From contig OZ026517.1 of the NCBI GenBank assembly GCA_964019695.1, positions 59,517,042-59,581,041 on the forward strand: a DNA stretch of 64,000 nt. The letters run 5' to 3'. The translations under genes were made by a program, and so were the position numbers. The DNA comes from Loripinus fragilis (Eukaryota > Mollusca > Bivalvia > Lucinida > Lucinidae). Shown here one piece after another: positions 46,661-57,849 of this stretch. The notes below the pieces were generated by a model that saw only the letters and a program-made list of their open reading frames with translations, did no database searches and had not been told where the DNA came from. Within the stretch, counting starts at the first letter, position 1. Each line of letters starts with the position of its first letter.

Positions 46661-48529
46661 TTTCAATGTGTTTTTTCTTTCTTTTTTAACATTTTAATGC
46701 TAAATTACTTCATACACTAGTAAAATGGCATCATCAAAACGACAGAAATGGTCATCCCCGAACTTTTTATATTGCATTACGCATGAAACCTATGGGGGTG
46801 GGGTTGAATTTGGCCCTCTAGAAAGAGAATTAGTTCGGTGACCCCAGATTTTTATTCTTTTTTCTGAAAGGTATTATAATAGTCCATGAATTAAAAATAA
46901 ATTTTCAAGATTTTCAATGTCAGATTTTTTAATACATGATTTATTCTAAAAACAAATTCCATTTTTCGACGAATTGCCAAAATATATCATGCAGTATCTT
47001 GTCACAGCATGGGGTAACAAGTAAACATGCACATTTTCTTAAAAGTTTGAGGTCATGGGCAGTAATTTAAGTTAAAAGAAAGAAGCTGGGTGAAGATTAC
47101 AACCGTTTTAGCTCGATAATTAGGACTAGTATTATTATTTTATATTTCTAGAAAATTGGTCAAATGCTGTAAACTTCAATATGAGATTCTGAAAAAACAA
47201 GCACGGTGACATATCCTTTTTATTTCATAAATGAATAGCCCATGCATAAAACAAACTGTATGCAAAGTATTTAAAATATTTCAATGTGGGAAGTATTTAG
47301 TAGCATATGTCCTTAAATGCTGTCTGCTATATCGACTCCTGCATATATTCACCCACACCACAGGCTATTTTTGATCATATGAAACCAAACATTGATCCTT
47401 TAAGAGCAACTTAAATCTCATTCCAAAATGCCATAAGCTGACACATATTTCATTCATTAAAATTAATATGAAGCAGAATCCTGAATGAAATCCAGACTAA
47501 TAGGCCATGGGATAGATATGGGTCTGACCCATCCCCTTCCTTCACCCCTACCACACACACGGGGGATTTTGTTGACTTTGATTTCCATGAAGCCCAATGT
47601 CTTACATTTAAAAAATGTTACCCTCTGACAAGTGTGATGTAATATTGTAACATACTATTTTTTATATATTTATGTTACATTTTGCATTGCTACCCTATTT
47701 CCATGAATATTTTATGCCTGTTGAATCTCCAGAAATGTTAATTACTGTTTACTGGGTCTAATTTTTGATGCTTCTACAAAGACAATTAAGTAACCTAACC
47801 AAAACTTCAAATACCAGCTCCCTACCTTTAACAGTGTTTAGGCAGTTGAAAATAGCTACCACTTCATAAATTTTCAATAATAACAAAGACATGTTTTTGC
47901 TAAAAAGCTAAGCATAAAGTCGTGAGGTTTAAAAACACACACATATATACTCAGCAGCCATCTTAATAGATAAATTACCAGCAGTATATTTTACTTGTGT
48001 AGCATGCTTATCTTGAAACCATAATGCAAATAGTAACGTATGTAAAATAAAAATATGCTAATGGAAACCATCCCCCATTGAGGGGATATTTATACACTAT
48101 GATTTTCTAAAACTGTATATAAGATGCAAAATGGCTCATGCTAGTTTGTGACAGTTTGTGGTTTACTGTGTTACATCCATCGTAACTCTGTTACCCTATT
48201 TTAGTCTCAAATCCTATTGTGCAAATAAAAGTCAGATCTAAATCGTATTAATCACCATGCTCTCTTGAATGCATTGAACGCTCTTAAATAAATTCATCCA
48301 AAAGTAACAGTTTGCAGCAAAACAAGCTTCATCTATAATAGTACTGTTAGATACGTTGCTTAATTTCAAATATATTAATATATAGTACAGTGATATCACT
48401 AGACCAATGGCTGCCAAAAGACCTCTGAGGCTTAATCAATAATGGTCTTCAACAAACTCTTAATATAATCCGCAAAAATATATGTTAGCTCTTCAGCAGA
48501 TACCCTGCAATATCCTTACATTTTTATGA
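46661..48529. other. Interior of the 6.5-kb element, no gene seen
   Basis: AT-rich with no open frame of note on either strand and no internal repeat that I could recognise. Confidence 0.45.
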
Positions 48530-48765
48530 GTAAAAAGTGGTGCTGTCTCTGTCGCAGCTTTCAGAGAGATTGCCCATCATGTTGGCATGTTGGCAGGATG
48601 AGATTTGTTTCACATGAGACAAACTTATTTTTTTGCGGAGGTATTTAGTCTATCATATTCTTCTGCCCCTTCTCCCTTCTTCTGTGAGGAGCCCTGACAT
48701 GACTGAAATTTTGTTTACTGGGATGTTAAACCTTAACTTAATCAATCAATTCAAATAAATATTAC
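48530..48765 (+). mobile_element. SINE 3' portion
   Basis: Ends TGACATGACTGAAATTTTGT, then TACTGGGATGTTAAACCTTA and AATCAATCAATTC. This tail matches the one at 59770-59805 (GCTGGGACGTTAAACC). The tRNA-like head is missing or decayed. Confidence 0.62.
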
Positions 48766-50351
48766 AGCAATCTTAATTCAACGTATCTTAGCATTTCAGG
48801 CTAAAGTTTTATTATTTATGACATTTTGTACAAATATAGACCCATATCATATGTTTTATATCATAATATATGTTACCTTAAAATTGACAGAACATGGGAA
48901 GTGTCTTTATTCAGCTGTTACTTGAATTCTATCATATCCACTTTATTGCGAATTTAAAACCTAATAACTTTGAACAAACCAATAAAATTGTGTTGTTATT
49001 TTAAAAAAGTTAAAAAAACAAACATTATGTTTTGCAAAGATAAATGTGGATTAATAATGACTTTTAAAAATAGATATAAAGTTCTATTATGTACAAGCTA
49101 GTAACTCTATATATATATATGTAGTGCAAAATTAGATTTAAATAAATCTGAACACCTCATGATGTATAATTTATAGCAAGTACTAGGCATTAAATAGAAC
49201 GTATTAAAGTAAGCAATATATACTACATATGACATAAACAAACAAAATAATGGTAATATACACCAGAAAATGTTAAATATCGCCCTACACTATTCTTTAT
49301 TAATAAAATGCTCATATTATTAAAAGATCTAAAGGCTTACAGATAGGATTGTGTGCTCAATTTCAATGAAAAGGTATTTACCTTATAAAACATTCTATTT
49401 AGGGTTATCATACTCAGCAGCTTATAACTCTTATAACTCTGTGAATGAATCTAACTGTTTACAGTTTTGCACTTGGCAGTAAAAGGCCTGTAAGGGTCAT
49501 GGTATTGTGAACTAAAATATGCACCAAAATTTATCAAATAAAGATATTAAAAAAGATATCAATAATTTATATAGTGTAGTTCACAAATATAACGTATGTA
49601 ACATAAAGTAATGTAAGTAACCCAGTTCTGCTTGATCAAAACGCTTTTGAAAGCCATCCTGCAATAAAAAGGGCACATAAAAGCTTAAAAATTATGTAAC
49701 TATGCCTAAGAGTACCTTAACATTGGCACCAAAATATTATAGAATATATTTTGGGTAACATATATAAGTTTGATGTTACATAATAATGTGACTTTTCTCT
49801 GAGGGCTAACATACCTCATTCTGTGCCATATATATTGTAGTATCAGGAAATCATAGTGACAAAAAAATCCCCAAGAGGAGATTACAGGTTCTATGGTCAA
49901 TAACGTTTATCTTGGAAGCTTTTTATGAGTCCACATCGTTTGCAATATAGAATTAGAAAGTGTATCAGCAGCTGTGAAGGCAGACATCAATTTAAATAAG
50001 GTTCTTTTTTCATAGGGAAAGATATGTTGTTGATATTAAGAACTGCCTCACTGATACACTGATAAGGGTTTTACGTTTACCATTTTTTTTACAAAATATA
50101 AGGAAGCAATTAAGTAATTTTAAATTATTATGGAAAACATCTTTTCAACTCACTCATACTTTATTAAGCCTGATTATGTTTATATTTTGTCCTGAAACTG
50201 TTGTCTGTTTTATAATATATCTAATTGCACTTGATCATATGGAAGCTCACACTATGAACCCTGATTAGGCTGTTCCCAAAATACCATAAAGTAGCAATCT
50301 GATCATGTCCCATTATGTTTACACAAAACCATATAGAGCACATTGCATAAA
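48766..50351. other. Interior of the 6.5-kb element, no gene seen
   Basis: About 1.6 kb AT-rich. Two TAACGTATGTAACAT-like words occur near 49591. A 64-codon minus frame (49900-49706) has no motif. Confidence 0.4.
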
Positions 50352-51087
50352 CAGCCAAAACGAGTTAAGTTCACCAATTGCAGCCAATTTTTGTCCCACA
50401 TTTTTTGGCTTAGATTTTCATTTTTATGTTATTTTTATCTTATTGGTATAGGTCAATTAGGTAATGATGTCTAAAAAGTGCACATCGAAAAATGTCAATT
50501 CATTCAGCCTCACAACGAGTAAAACTGAATTTGAATGTGAACTAAGTTACTGTGATGAAGTATACTTGTACATACCAAATTTCTTACAAGACTGTAATAG
50601 TTAAGAGCTCTTGACATAGAGATGTTTGATGTAAGCTTAACATGCATGGTTTGTAATTTGTGAGATGGTTAATTTGGTAACGTAATTCACATTAGATTGT
50701 GGGATATTAATCACCAATACAACAAAAAAATTGTTTTTCACTTTTCAATCAAATGAGGGGCATTTATTGAAAGGTATATATGTTTGTCAACAAAATAAAG
50801 TTAAAAAATGCTTATAAAAACAACCATTTGAGCACAATACATTCTTAAAATTACATACTAAGACAATGGGACAGCATTTTTTGGCAATTTCTGGGGCACT
50901 TGCTCTTGATAAACGTCGTAAGGAATGACTATTGACCATTTCGATTGTTTTTTTTATTTGATTGTTAAGACATAAACCTAAGCTAAACTATTAAACCTTA
51001 AAGCGTTAGAAAATACGCTGTTTACATGCTAAAATGGAGATGGGACACAAAAATGACCGAATTGGTGAACTTAACTCGTTTTGGCTG
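50352..51087. mobile_element. 736-bp TIR element with TAAA target duplication
   Basis: Both ends begin CAGCCAAAACGAGTTAAGTT and continue CACCAATT identically for 28 bp, then diverge (shared TTTTTGT and GTCCCA). TAAA lies directly outside at 50348-50351 and 51088-51091. It is the innermost of three nested insertions. Noncoding. Confidence 0.85.
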
Positions 51088-52338
51088 TAAAGATGAAATT
51101 ACAATATTGCGTACAAAAACATCCAAACCATGCACATTTGTCTATTTGGTTAGTTGCTTAATGTCCAGGGCTTAATGCTGTGGACATTGAAGGAAGGCTA
51201 TTTATTCTAATCACAATTTTTCTCCTTTGCAGCCTTACTTTAAGTATTTAAAGACTATAAGTATCCTCTACAAATTGATAACTGTCCTGCTGAAACCAAT
51301 GATAAGCAGAGTATGTAAAACAAAAGATTTAATGACCATCTCATTTAAAGAATGATAGTAGAGCTTGGAAATCAAAAAAAAAAAAACTCCAAAAGGCTGG
51401 ACTGTACATACTGCCAATTGTACTAATACCAGGCAGGCAAAATGTATGCTTTGTCTCCTATCAGGGTGCATTATTAAAACAAACCAGTACTAAATGAATT
51501 CATGTTGAATAAACACTTTTTTTGTTTTAAATTTACTTCAAAGCATGTAATATTAACGATATCAAGACTATTTGTTGTTTGGAAAAACAAATTGGTACGA
51601 AATATAGTAATAATCATTTCAACTAAATGTGTTAATGATGGCAAGTGCTCATTCAATACAGACAGCCAAGATCACAAGCACCCATTCAGTTTACTGCCAA
51701 GTGCCCGTTCACATGGTGTGAAAAGGTGGCATGACAAGTCGTTACATATTATTTAAGTTAACACTCTTTCAGCAACTTTTATTCAAGAATAAACATGATA
51801 TGTAATTGTAGAAGGTAGATAAATAAGGAAAAACGTACACACTTTAATGTTATGCTATATTTCATTCCATCTTTACAAAGTGATCACATTGAAACAAAGC
51901 ATCAACGGATTGATCAGTGTCAATATTTTTAAGAGAGCAATGACAAATATCAGTTTTAATATTACATATATACAGGATAATTATCTTGGTACTTACGCGA
52001 GTATGAATAAATTCATGACTGATACACAAATGGTTGCTGTGTTGACATATTTATGCACCCTGTGTTTTCTTTTGAGAGCAAGTGACTGATCCTCCAATGT
52101 ACAACGGGGCAAGTGCCGTATTTTGCCTTTCACTCGCAATTGTCCGGTCACTTCCGCTCCCTGGGTGTGAGGATGTCAAACAATTTGTATTCAGATCAGT
52201 CTCTCTGGTAAGACTTAGGTCCAAACTGCTATATTGTCAATACCACCGCCATAGGTGACAGAGAAGGGATGCAGATAATGTGTCAAGACCACGTCTTTTC
52301 AAAGGCATGGCACATAGAAACTCCTCTCAGACTTATTT

Positions 52339-52370
52339 CATGTGCGGATCAAAGAATTTTCGTCGTTTGC
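52339..52370 (+). mobile_element. Possible truncated end of the GGATCC MITE
   Basis: CATGTGCGGATCAAAGAATTT resembles the left end of the family; no right end is seen. Low confidence. Confidence 0.35.
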
Positions 52371-52524
52371 ACATGCGCGTGTGTGTGTGGATGGGGGAGG
52401 TAGTCCACCAGGCCAAACAGACAGTAGAAGAAATGAGGTGGGAGTGGTATTCTTAGTCCTCAACTTATTTTGCTGAGGGGACCAATGATTTATTCAAAGA
52501 AAACTAATTATTGAACAAGGATTT

Positions 52525-52670
52525 CCAAGATTCCAGAGCTCCAAACATTTCCATTGAACTTGAGATTTTCTGGGGGGGGGGAAGCGGGGGGGGGGGGGGG
52601 GGGGTCGGGGTCCGGAGCCTCTCCATAGAAAATCTCGAGTTCAATGGAAAAAATTTGGGCTCTGGAATCT
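52525..52670. repeat. Hairpin with about 48-bp arms and poly-G loop
   Basis: CCAAGATTCCAGAGCTCCAA, then CATTGAACTTGAGATTTTC, is mirrored by GAAAATCTCGAGTTCAATG and GGGCTCTGGAATCTTGG. The loop holds two poly-G runs (52571-52602). Open frames on both strands here are repeat-derived. Confidence 0.9.
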
Positions 52671-53096
52671 TGGCAAATCATAATTTCTTTGCCCATCCTC
52701 CTGGACCTGCTTGCTTATTTACCTATAAACACACTGATTCAAGAGTTAACTGAGTTCATCTGCGTAAACATTTGTAAGATTTTGGAAGAGGGAATACTTC
52801 TGAACATTTGTGAGAAACCATATATATTTTAGACCAGTGGCTCATAAGGACTGAAGCTGCCTCAAGTTTCCCCCCTAACTTGAGCTTTTGTGAGCATTTT
52901 ATTCGGTGTACATTCTTAATTGATACAACCTACCTTTTAGTCTTGCGCTGATTTTTGTTACCATGTGATGCCATGTGTATGATACGTTTATGTAACATAT
53001 TACCTTGGCCATTTTTACCATGTACATTACATACACAACAGTCGTGTAGTATACAATCCGTGCAATTTTCAAATAACAATTTACAAGTGTGATTCC

Positions 53097-53357
53097 TATC
53101 CATTTTGATTGCATGTGAGACCTATCCATCCTAATAAAAATAATTAGTGTGATTACTATCATACGGTGTGATTCCTACCATTGACATTCCTTTCTAGATT
53201 TTGCTGCAAATCTCACTTTAACTGCGCAGAATATATGTCTGTCATCATTTATTGGCCAATTGTAGTTTAACAAATCTAATACTGTTGCTGCAGAATATTT
53301 TGTGAAGCTAAAATCGCTCAAACAAGGTATTGCTTGGCAAACATGTGATTCCTACCA
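53097..53357 (-). repeat. Subterminal TGGTAGGAATCACA repeats, right end
   Basis: Inverted relatives of the left set: GTGTGATTCCTATCC at 53097, GTGTGATTACTATCA at 53147, GTGTGATTCCTACCA at 53166 and ATGTGATTCCTACCA at 53343. They mirror 42538-42790 across the 11.3-kb element. Confidence 0.85.
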
Positions 53358-53580
53358 ACTAACATTGCACAACCTTGCCGCGATATTTAAGAGAACTATA
53401 TAACTCTTGTCTAAAACTTAAGCGCCATAAGGAAGAGCTTCCTAGTCTGTGTACTCTGCACTAGGTGACATTTCTGAAAGCCACCAAAAAACAGGAAAAT
53501 AATTGTGAAACATACCTTGAATCGAGCGAAAAAACTAAAAAAAAACGTGTGAGATTACCACATGTGTATCACGTGATTGG

Positions 53581-53835
53581 CCCCCTTGCAATTGGAGCAT
53601 GAGTGACAAATCTGCCAGGATGTGGAGTAGGCCTGTTGGTGGAACTTTCACCAGAATAAGCAGGAATTACATTTGTTGTTTGCTGTATTTCTGTATTTGT
53701 GGAGGTTTGTGGCTCAGGAGTTTCTGTGGACTGACCAGAGGAGGCCAAAATGATATCAACCGCCTTAATCAAATACTCATCCTCATCCAGGTTAGTGTCT
53801 AATGCTTCTAAATTCATAAAATCAGATTGCTCCAT
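53581..53835 (-). pseudogene. Candidate N-terminal exon of the tyrosine recombinase
   Basis: From ATG at 53835, 85 codons are open to the edge of the inverted-repeat element. The protein begins MEQSDFMNLEALDTNLDEDE, then a Ser/Thr/Pro/Gln-rich stretch, and ends PGRFVTHAPIARG. Crypton-type proteins commonly start with an acidic, low-complexity region followed by a short RF-containing motif just before the core-binding domain; the next coding block, IDEFLKEQQ, lies across the 11.3-kb element at 42304. Removing the element would leave the reading frame continuous apart from one TGA. This linkage is inference. It could instead be an unrelated short ORF. Confidence 0.5.
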
Positions 53836-53984
53836 TATATGAACTGTGCAGTTTTTGATGTTGTTGACAGTTTTTCAAAGCAGCAGATAACTTTTTACCC
53901 GATCTACGGTAATGGCGACTTTTTGGAAGTATGCCAAATCGCAGGGGAGACTAATCTTACAAGAATGTAAACAAACAGAAAAAA

Positions 53985-54115
53985 AAGTAGTTCCACTTCC
54001 TGGAGTGAAAATATCCACTTCCTGGAGTGAAAATATAGGCTGATATCATTCACTAGTGATTGATATCATATCATTCACTGGTGATTGATATCACTTTTAT
54101 TTGTTTTTGATATGC
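53985..54115. repeat. Short direct repeat and ATATCA palindromes
   Basis: CCACTTCCTGGAGTGAAAAT occurs twice in tandem (53994 and 54017). It is followed by TATCATTCACTAGTGATTGA and a near copy with CACTGGTGATTGATATCA, each almost palindromic. This lies upstream of the candidate recombinase ATG, so promoter activity is possible but unproven. Confidence 0.7.
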
Positions 54116-54279
54116 ATTGATTTCACTGCTTGTGATAAAATAAGATATTATATATGCGAAACCCAACTGAATGGTATTTGTAACAACCATATGCTATTAC
54201 TGGATGGCACTTAAATGCCTGCGACATGTACAACAGCACATCATCTTAGTTGCAAGTCTTGCGACACAATAAAAATACA

Positions 54280-55095
54280 AAAGTCTACAATATTTTTAGC
54301 TTCAAAGGGCCATACTTCCAAAACAGCCATTCAGAATTACTCTTGCATTCTGAAAGCTGTCTGATGTTGGCTAACATTTGCATAAACTTTTACAAAGTAT
54401 TTTCAAGTCACAGAGTAGATATTATTAAATCGCAATATCTAATATTTTCTGTTTCAAAGGACCATAACTCCAAAAATAGGCAATCTAGAGTTATGGTTCT
54501 TGCATTCTGCATGTTATATAATGATAGTTAATATTTGTATAAAGTTTCATGAAGAAGGTTTTGAATTACTGAGCGGACACAATTAAATCCCAAAGTCAAC
54601 CATATATCAAAGGGCCGTAACTCAAAAATAGTTAATCCAGAGTTAGGTTTCTTGCATTTTACATGTCATTTCAACTCATTGATGTTGGCTAATACTAAAG
54701 GTATCTAAATCCCTTTTAAAGTTACAGAGCAGACAGACAAGTTTGACTGATATGACTGACAGACAGAGAATCTGAGTTAAAGTTGTGATCTTGGGAGCTC
54801 AAAGCTTAGTGTTGTGTGTGGCACAGTGATATACTATTGGTAATAATCATATAAAGTAATAATGAATATGCCCAACCCTTTTAGGAGATATGGCCCTGAC
54901 ATAAGATTCTGAGAATTGTAGCTTCTGACCATGTTTGAGTCAAAGTTGTGACCTTGACCTTGGGAGTTGGTGGCTAAGTGTTGAGCGCGACAAACTTCAT
55001 GCTATTGGTAATAATCATATGAAGTAATACAGAAATTTGGCTTACCCTTTTCTAAAGGAGATATGGCCAAGACAAGAAACTCAGGACTTCAGCAT
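54280..55095. repeat. Two adjoining tandem repeats, about 152 and 160-bp periods
   Basis: First set: TCAAAGGGCCATA-like starts at 54302, 54454 and 54607, each followed by AAAAATAG and TCTTGCATT. Second set: blocks with ACTATTGGTAATAATCATAT (54832) and GCTATTGGTAATAATCATATG (55001), each preceded by TTGGGAG and followed by GGAGATATGGCC. Diverged copies. Confidence 0.75.
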
Positions 55096-55184
55096 GACTA
55101 ATGTATTTGTTTGTTTTGATTCTCTACGCCCAAGTCAATAATTTTTATTCTATGTAAGGAAGGGTCTTCCTAGGTTTTACCAGT

Positions 55185-55310
55185 ACTAAGCAAAGGAATA
55201 AGTGTCTTGCTCAAGGACACAACACAGTGCCTTTGGTGAGGCTTGAACCCGAAACCCATCGACTTCGAGTCAAGCACTCTACCACTGAGTCACCGCACTC
55301 CTGTTTGTGT
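55185..55310 (-). mobile_element. tRNA-derived SINE head, minus strand
   Basis: Reverse complement has GTGACTCAGTGGTAGAGTGC (box A) and GGTTTCGGGTTCAAGCC (box B), then AGTGTCCTTGAGCAAGACAC. Anticodon loop region CTTGACTCGAAG. Close to the SINE copies at 55415-55715 but in opposite orientation. Confidence 0.75.
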
Positions 55311-55414
55311 TTGGATCTTGTTTAGTAATACAGTACTTCAGTTTACTTTCTATTTTTGCAATCATCTTGCCGAGGAAGATCGATGGTTGCTTGACTAATG
55401 TGTTCTTGCTGTTG

Positions 55415-55715
55415 AGTGCTTGACTCAAAACCAAAGGGCCCTGGGTTCGAGCCTCACCGGCGTAACTGCCTTGTGGTCCTTGAGCAAGTCACATTTATCT
55501 TAGCTTAGTACTGGTTCAACACAGGAAGACCCGTCCCTGTTTAACTGAAAGATTGTTGATAAAACCGAAGGGCCGCGGGTTCGAGCCTCACTGGCGTCAC
55601 TGCGTTGTGGTCCTTGAGCAAGTCACATTTATCTTAGCTTAGTACTGGTTCAACACAGGAAGACCCGTCCCTGTTTAACTGAAAGATTGTTGATGGGACA
55701 TAAAGATTCAAATCA
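55415..55715 (+). mobile_element. SINE with a 135-bp tandem duplication of its body
   Basis: GGGTTCGAGCCTCACCGGCG (box B, 55443) recurs 135 bp later at 55578. Both are followed by TGGTCCTTGAGCAAGTCACA, TTAGTACTGGTTCAACACAG and GAAGACCCGTCCCTG. The second copy ends in the full tail GATGGGACATAAAGATTCAA. A complete box A precedes only the first copy. Confidence 0.85.
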
Positions 55716-56872
55716 AACAAACTGTTGTATTACTGTAGCTGAGTTTTCAGTCTCTTCCGCACAATGTCTTTGATTGGTCTGTAGTTGTGATATTTCCTGG
55801 TCATACTCACTTGCCTAAAGAAAGATTTATAAATACTCAACTGCCAAAATTATGCTGTCACTTTCACCCACCTAGAATAATTACCATTGTTTTTGAACAA
55901 TTAAAATATAATCATACAACTCACCTATTCAAACTCTCAATTGTTCTGCTGATGCCTTAGTTATTGAGGTTAGCCTTCAAATTTTTGCACTCTAGTAGTA
56001 GCAAAGATGTCATATGGGTGCTGATAATTTTATGTGGTTCATCTAGTTATGATTCTGTGATGTTTAAAAGGTGCTGGGTCAGCTCAGTATAGAATCACTG
56101 CCATACACAAATCCGCCTGGAATACAATTATCATAAATTTTGTAAGGCTATTATCTACTAGTGAATCTGTATGAACCAATAACTGCATCTTAACCCCTTT
56201 TATTCTGATGGATTTTCCCATACATATTGATATGATAAGTATGGAATTGCCCATTTGTATTTTAAGAGGTCACAGGTAAAAGTTTCTAAATAATGATGTT
56301 TTCTGTCCCTGAAGGTTGTTTTAATCTTAGCAAACAGTACAGACCCTGATGAAATGCAGTATTATGCTGTGTTTCATCTGAGTCTTCACTGTTTGTCAAA
56401 GGGTATGATTAGGGGTTTCCAGGATACAAGAGTTAAGTGAGATCACTACATTGCAAGTCATAATGACTGCACAGCAATGACACACAGTTTTAAAGTGTTT
56501 GACTACAATAGCCTATAGATTCTCGGTATGAATAACCATATCAGCATGTGTATGAACATGTACATGTACAGTCAGTTAATGTGCACTCAATAGCTTTTAG
56601 AAACCACAAACATTGGACTCTGCTTTCGACTGCAGGATAATTATAAAATGAAAACTTTTCTTGCTCACAGAGATGCTGGATCTTTTCAAAGAAATGCCTT
56701 AGAAAAGTATTCAAACAGTAACATTTCCCCTTAGATACAAAATCAAATGTATGTGCAGCTTACTATATTAGGCCAGGGGTTCAGGATCTGTCTACTCCAC
56801 TCCTTACTACGTGACCTCCCACACAATCTGCTGATAAAAAGGTAAAAAAATACAAAAGGTAAAATTAGGTTT
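55716..56872. other. Non-coding, no gene seen
   Basis: About 1.15 kb of AT-rich sequence without repeats or open frames that I can assign. Confidence 0.45.
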
Positions 56873-57243
56873 ACCATAGTTATAAGTCTATATGTGATCC
56901 CCTGGGCCTGGATCGTTTTAGCCCCAGGGTCATGATTTAAATAAATTTGGTAGAGATACGTCTACTAGGTGATGCTACATAACAAATATAAAGGCTCTAG
57001 GCCCTGTGCTTTAAAGTTTTCATGTTAAAAAAGTATTTTAGCTCATTTGACCTAGTTATGCAATGGACTGGAACCATTTAAAAAATTATGGACGAAGGCT
57101 GTATAAGGATAATTCCAGTAAAGTTTAATCAAAATCAAGCTAGTTTATAAGATGTCCTTCAGAAGCAATTATTGATGATCCATGAAAGACATCACACAAT
57201 CACAAAGGCTCACCTACAGCCTATGACACACATGAGCTGAAAA
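56873..57243 (+). repeat. Dispersed bivalve repeat, plus orientation
   Basis: Contains CCCTGGGCCTGGATCGTTTT, TTTGGTAGAGATACGTCTAC, TAGGTGATGCTACATAAC and AAGGCTCTAGGCCCTGTG, and ends CAATCACAAAGGCTCACCTA with ACATGAGCT. It resembles the 29505-29840 repeat in reverse. Recognition as a common clam repeat is from memory. Confidence 0.6.
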
Positions 57244-57699
57244 GTAATACTGCCTATAGGCTTGAAGGAGTGGAGAAGACATTTGTTTGTGTAGATTTTT
57301 TTTATAGCAAGTAACCATTTAGAAAAAGACTATACATATACAACTTATTGTATCAAACTGGATTGAAGATTCCACCAATACCAGTGATTGTGATATTTTC
57401 TGGTCAAACTCATTTCTTACTCTTTGAGGACTTAACTGTCCATACAATGTACATACCTGCTTTGCTACTTGTAAAAGTGTCTATTTCAATATCCATCCAA
57501 AGCAATAGGCAGTCACTTGGGACACTACTCAGTACCCAACATTGCTGAAATACAAATGCGAGATTTTTGAATGAAAAGGAATTATAAGAAATAGAATACT
57601 AGTTCTGAATCTATATATAGAAAACGCCCCAGTCATGGTGACATAGACTATAAACCTTAATTATTGAGGGTAGAGGTAGCTTTGTATGGGTTGGTAGGT

Positions 57700-57820
57700 T
57701 GATAGTCCGAGTCTTTTCTGACGTTTTAGTGGCTTTTCTTTATTTTGATATTTGCCACTACCAAATAGTGGCAAATATCAAAATATGAAAAAGCCACTTA
57801 AACATCAGAGAAAGCTCGGA
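57700..57820. repeat. Hairpin with about 55-bp arms
   Basis: TTGATATTTGCCACTA and TAGTGGCAAATATCAA flank a short centre (about 57759); outer pairs TAGTGGCTTTTC / GAAAAAGCCACTT and CCGAGTCTTTTCTG / AGAGAAAGCTCGG follow. Confidence 0.92.
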
Positions 57821-57849
57821 TTAGTTGGTTGACTGCAAACCAATTTGTT

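Larger units (their letters stand above)
45636..52169. mobile_element. 6.5-kb TIR element nested in the 11.3-kb element, 5-bp target duplication
   Basis: Both ends begin CACACCCAGGGAGCGGAAGT and stay identical for about 39 bp (through GACCGGACAATTGCGAGTG), then match at about 80 percent to roughly 95 bp (ACGGCACTTG, GTACATTGGA, GTCACTTGC). AGGAT lies directly outside both ends (45631-45635 and 52170-52174). The interior has no open frame longer than 84 codons and no recognisable transposase, so the copy is nonautonomous or dead. Subterminal TCACTTG and GCAAGTG words recur near both ends. The superfamily is not clear from ends and duplication length. Confidence 0.83.
42317..53580. mobile_element. 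11.3-kb element with long terminal inverted repeats
   Basis: The left end at 42317 reads CCAATCACGTGATACGCAAT; the right end, read inward on the other strand from 53580, reads CCAATCACGTGATACACATG. The match continues imperfectly for at least 140 bp: GTTATCTCACA vs GTAATCTCACA; CTCGATTGAAGGTATGT vs CTCGATTCAAGGTATGT; TTTCAGAAAAGACAC vs TTTCAGAAATGTCAC; and GGTGCAGAGTAC vs AGTGCAGAGTAC. Beyond that both ends carry copies of TGGTAGGAATCACA. The element separates a candidate recombinase N-terminal exon (53835-53581) from the rest of that gene. The interior holds several younger insertions and no recognisable transposase. Target duplication is ambiguous; a palindromic GGCC lies at both borders. 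Confidence 0.72.

Noticed and set aside
42317..53580. Polinton/Maverick element
   Set aside because: Long inverted repeats fit, but ends do not start with AG, no 6-bp duplication is visible and no polymerase, integrase or capsid-like sequence was found.
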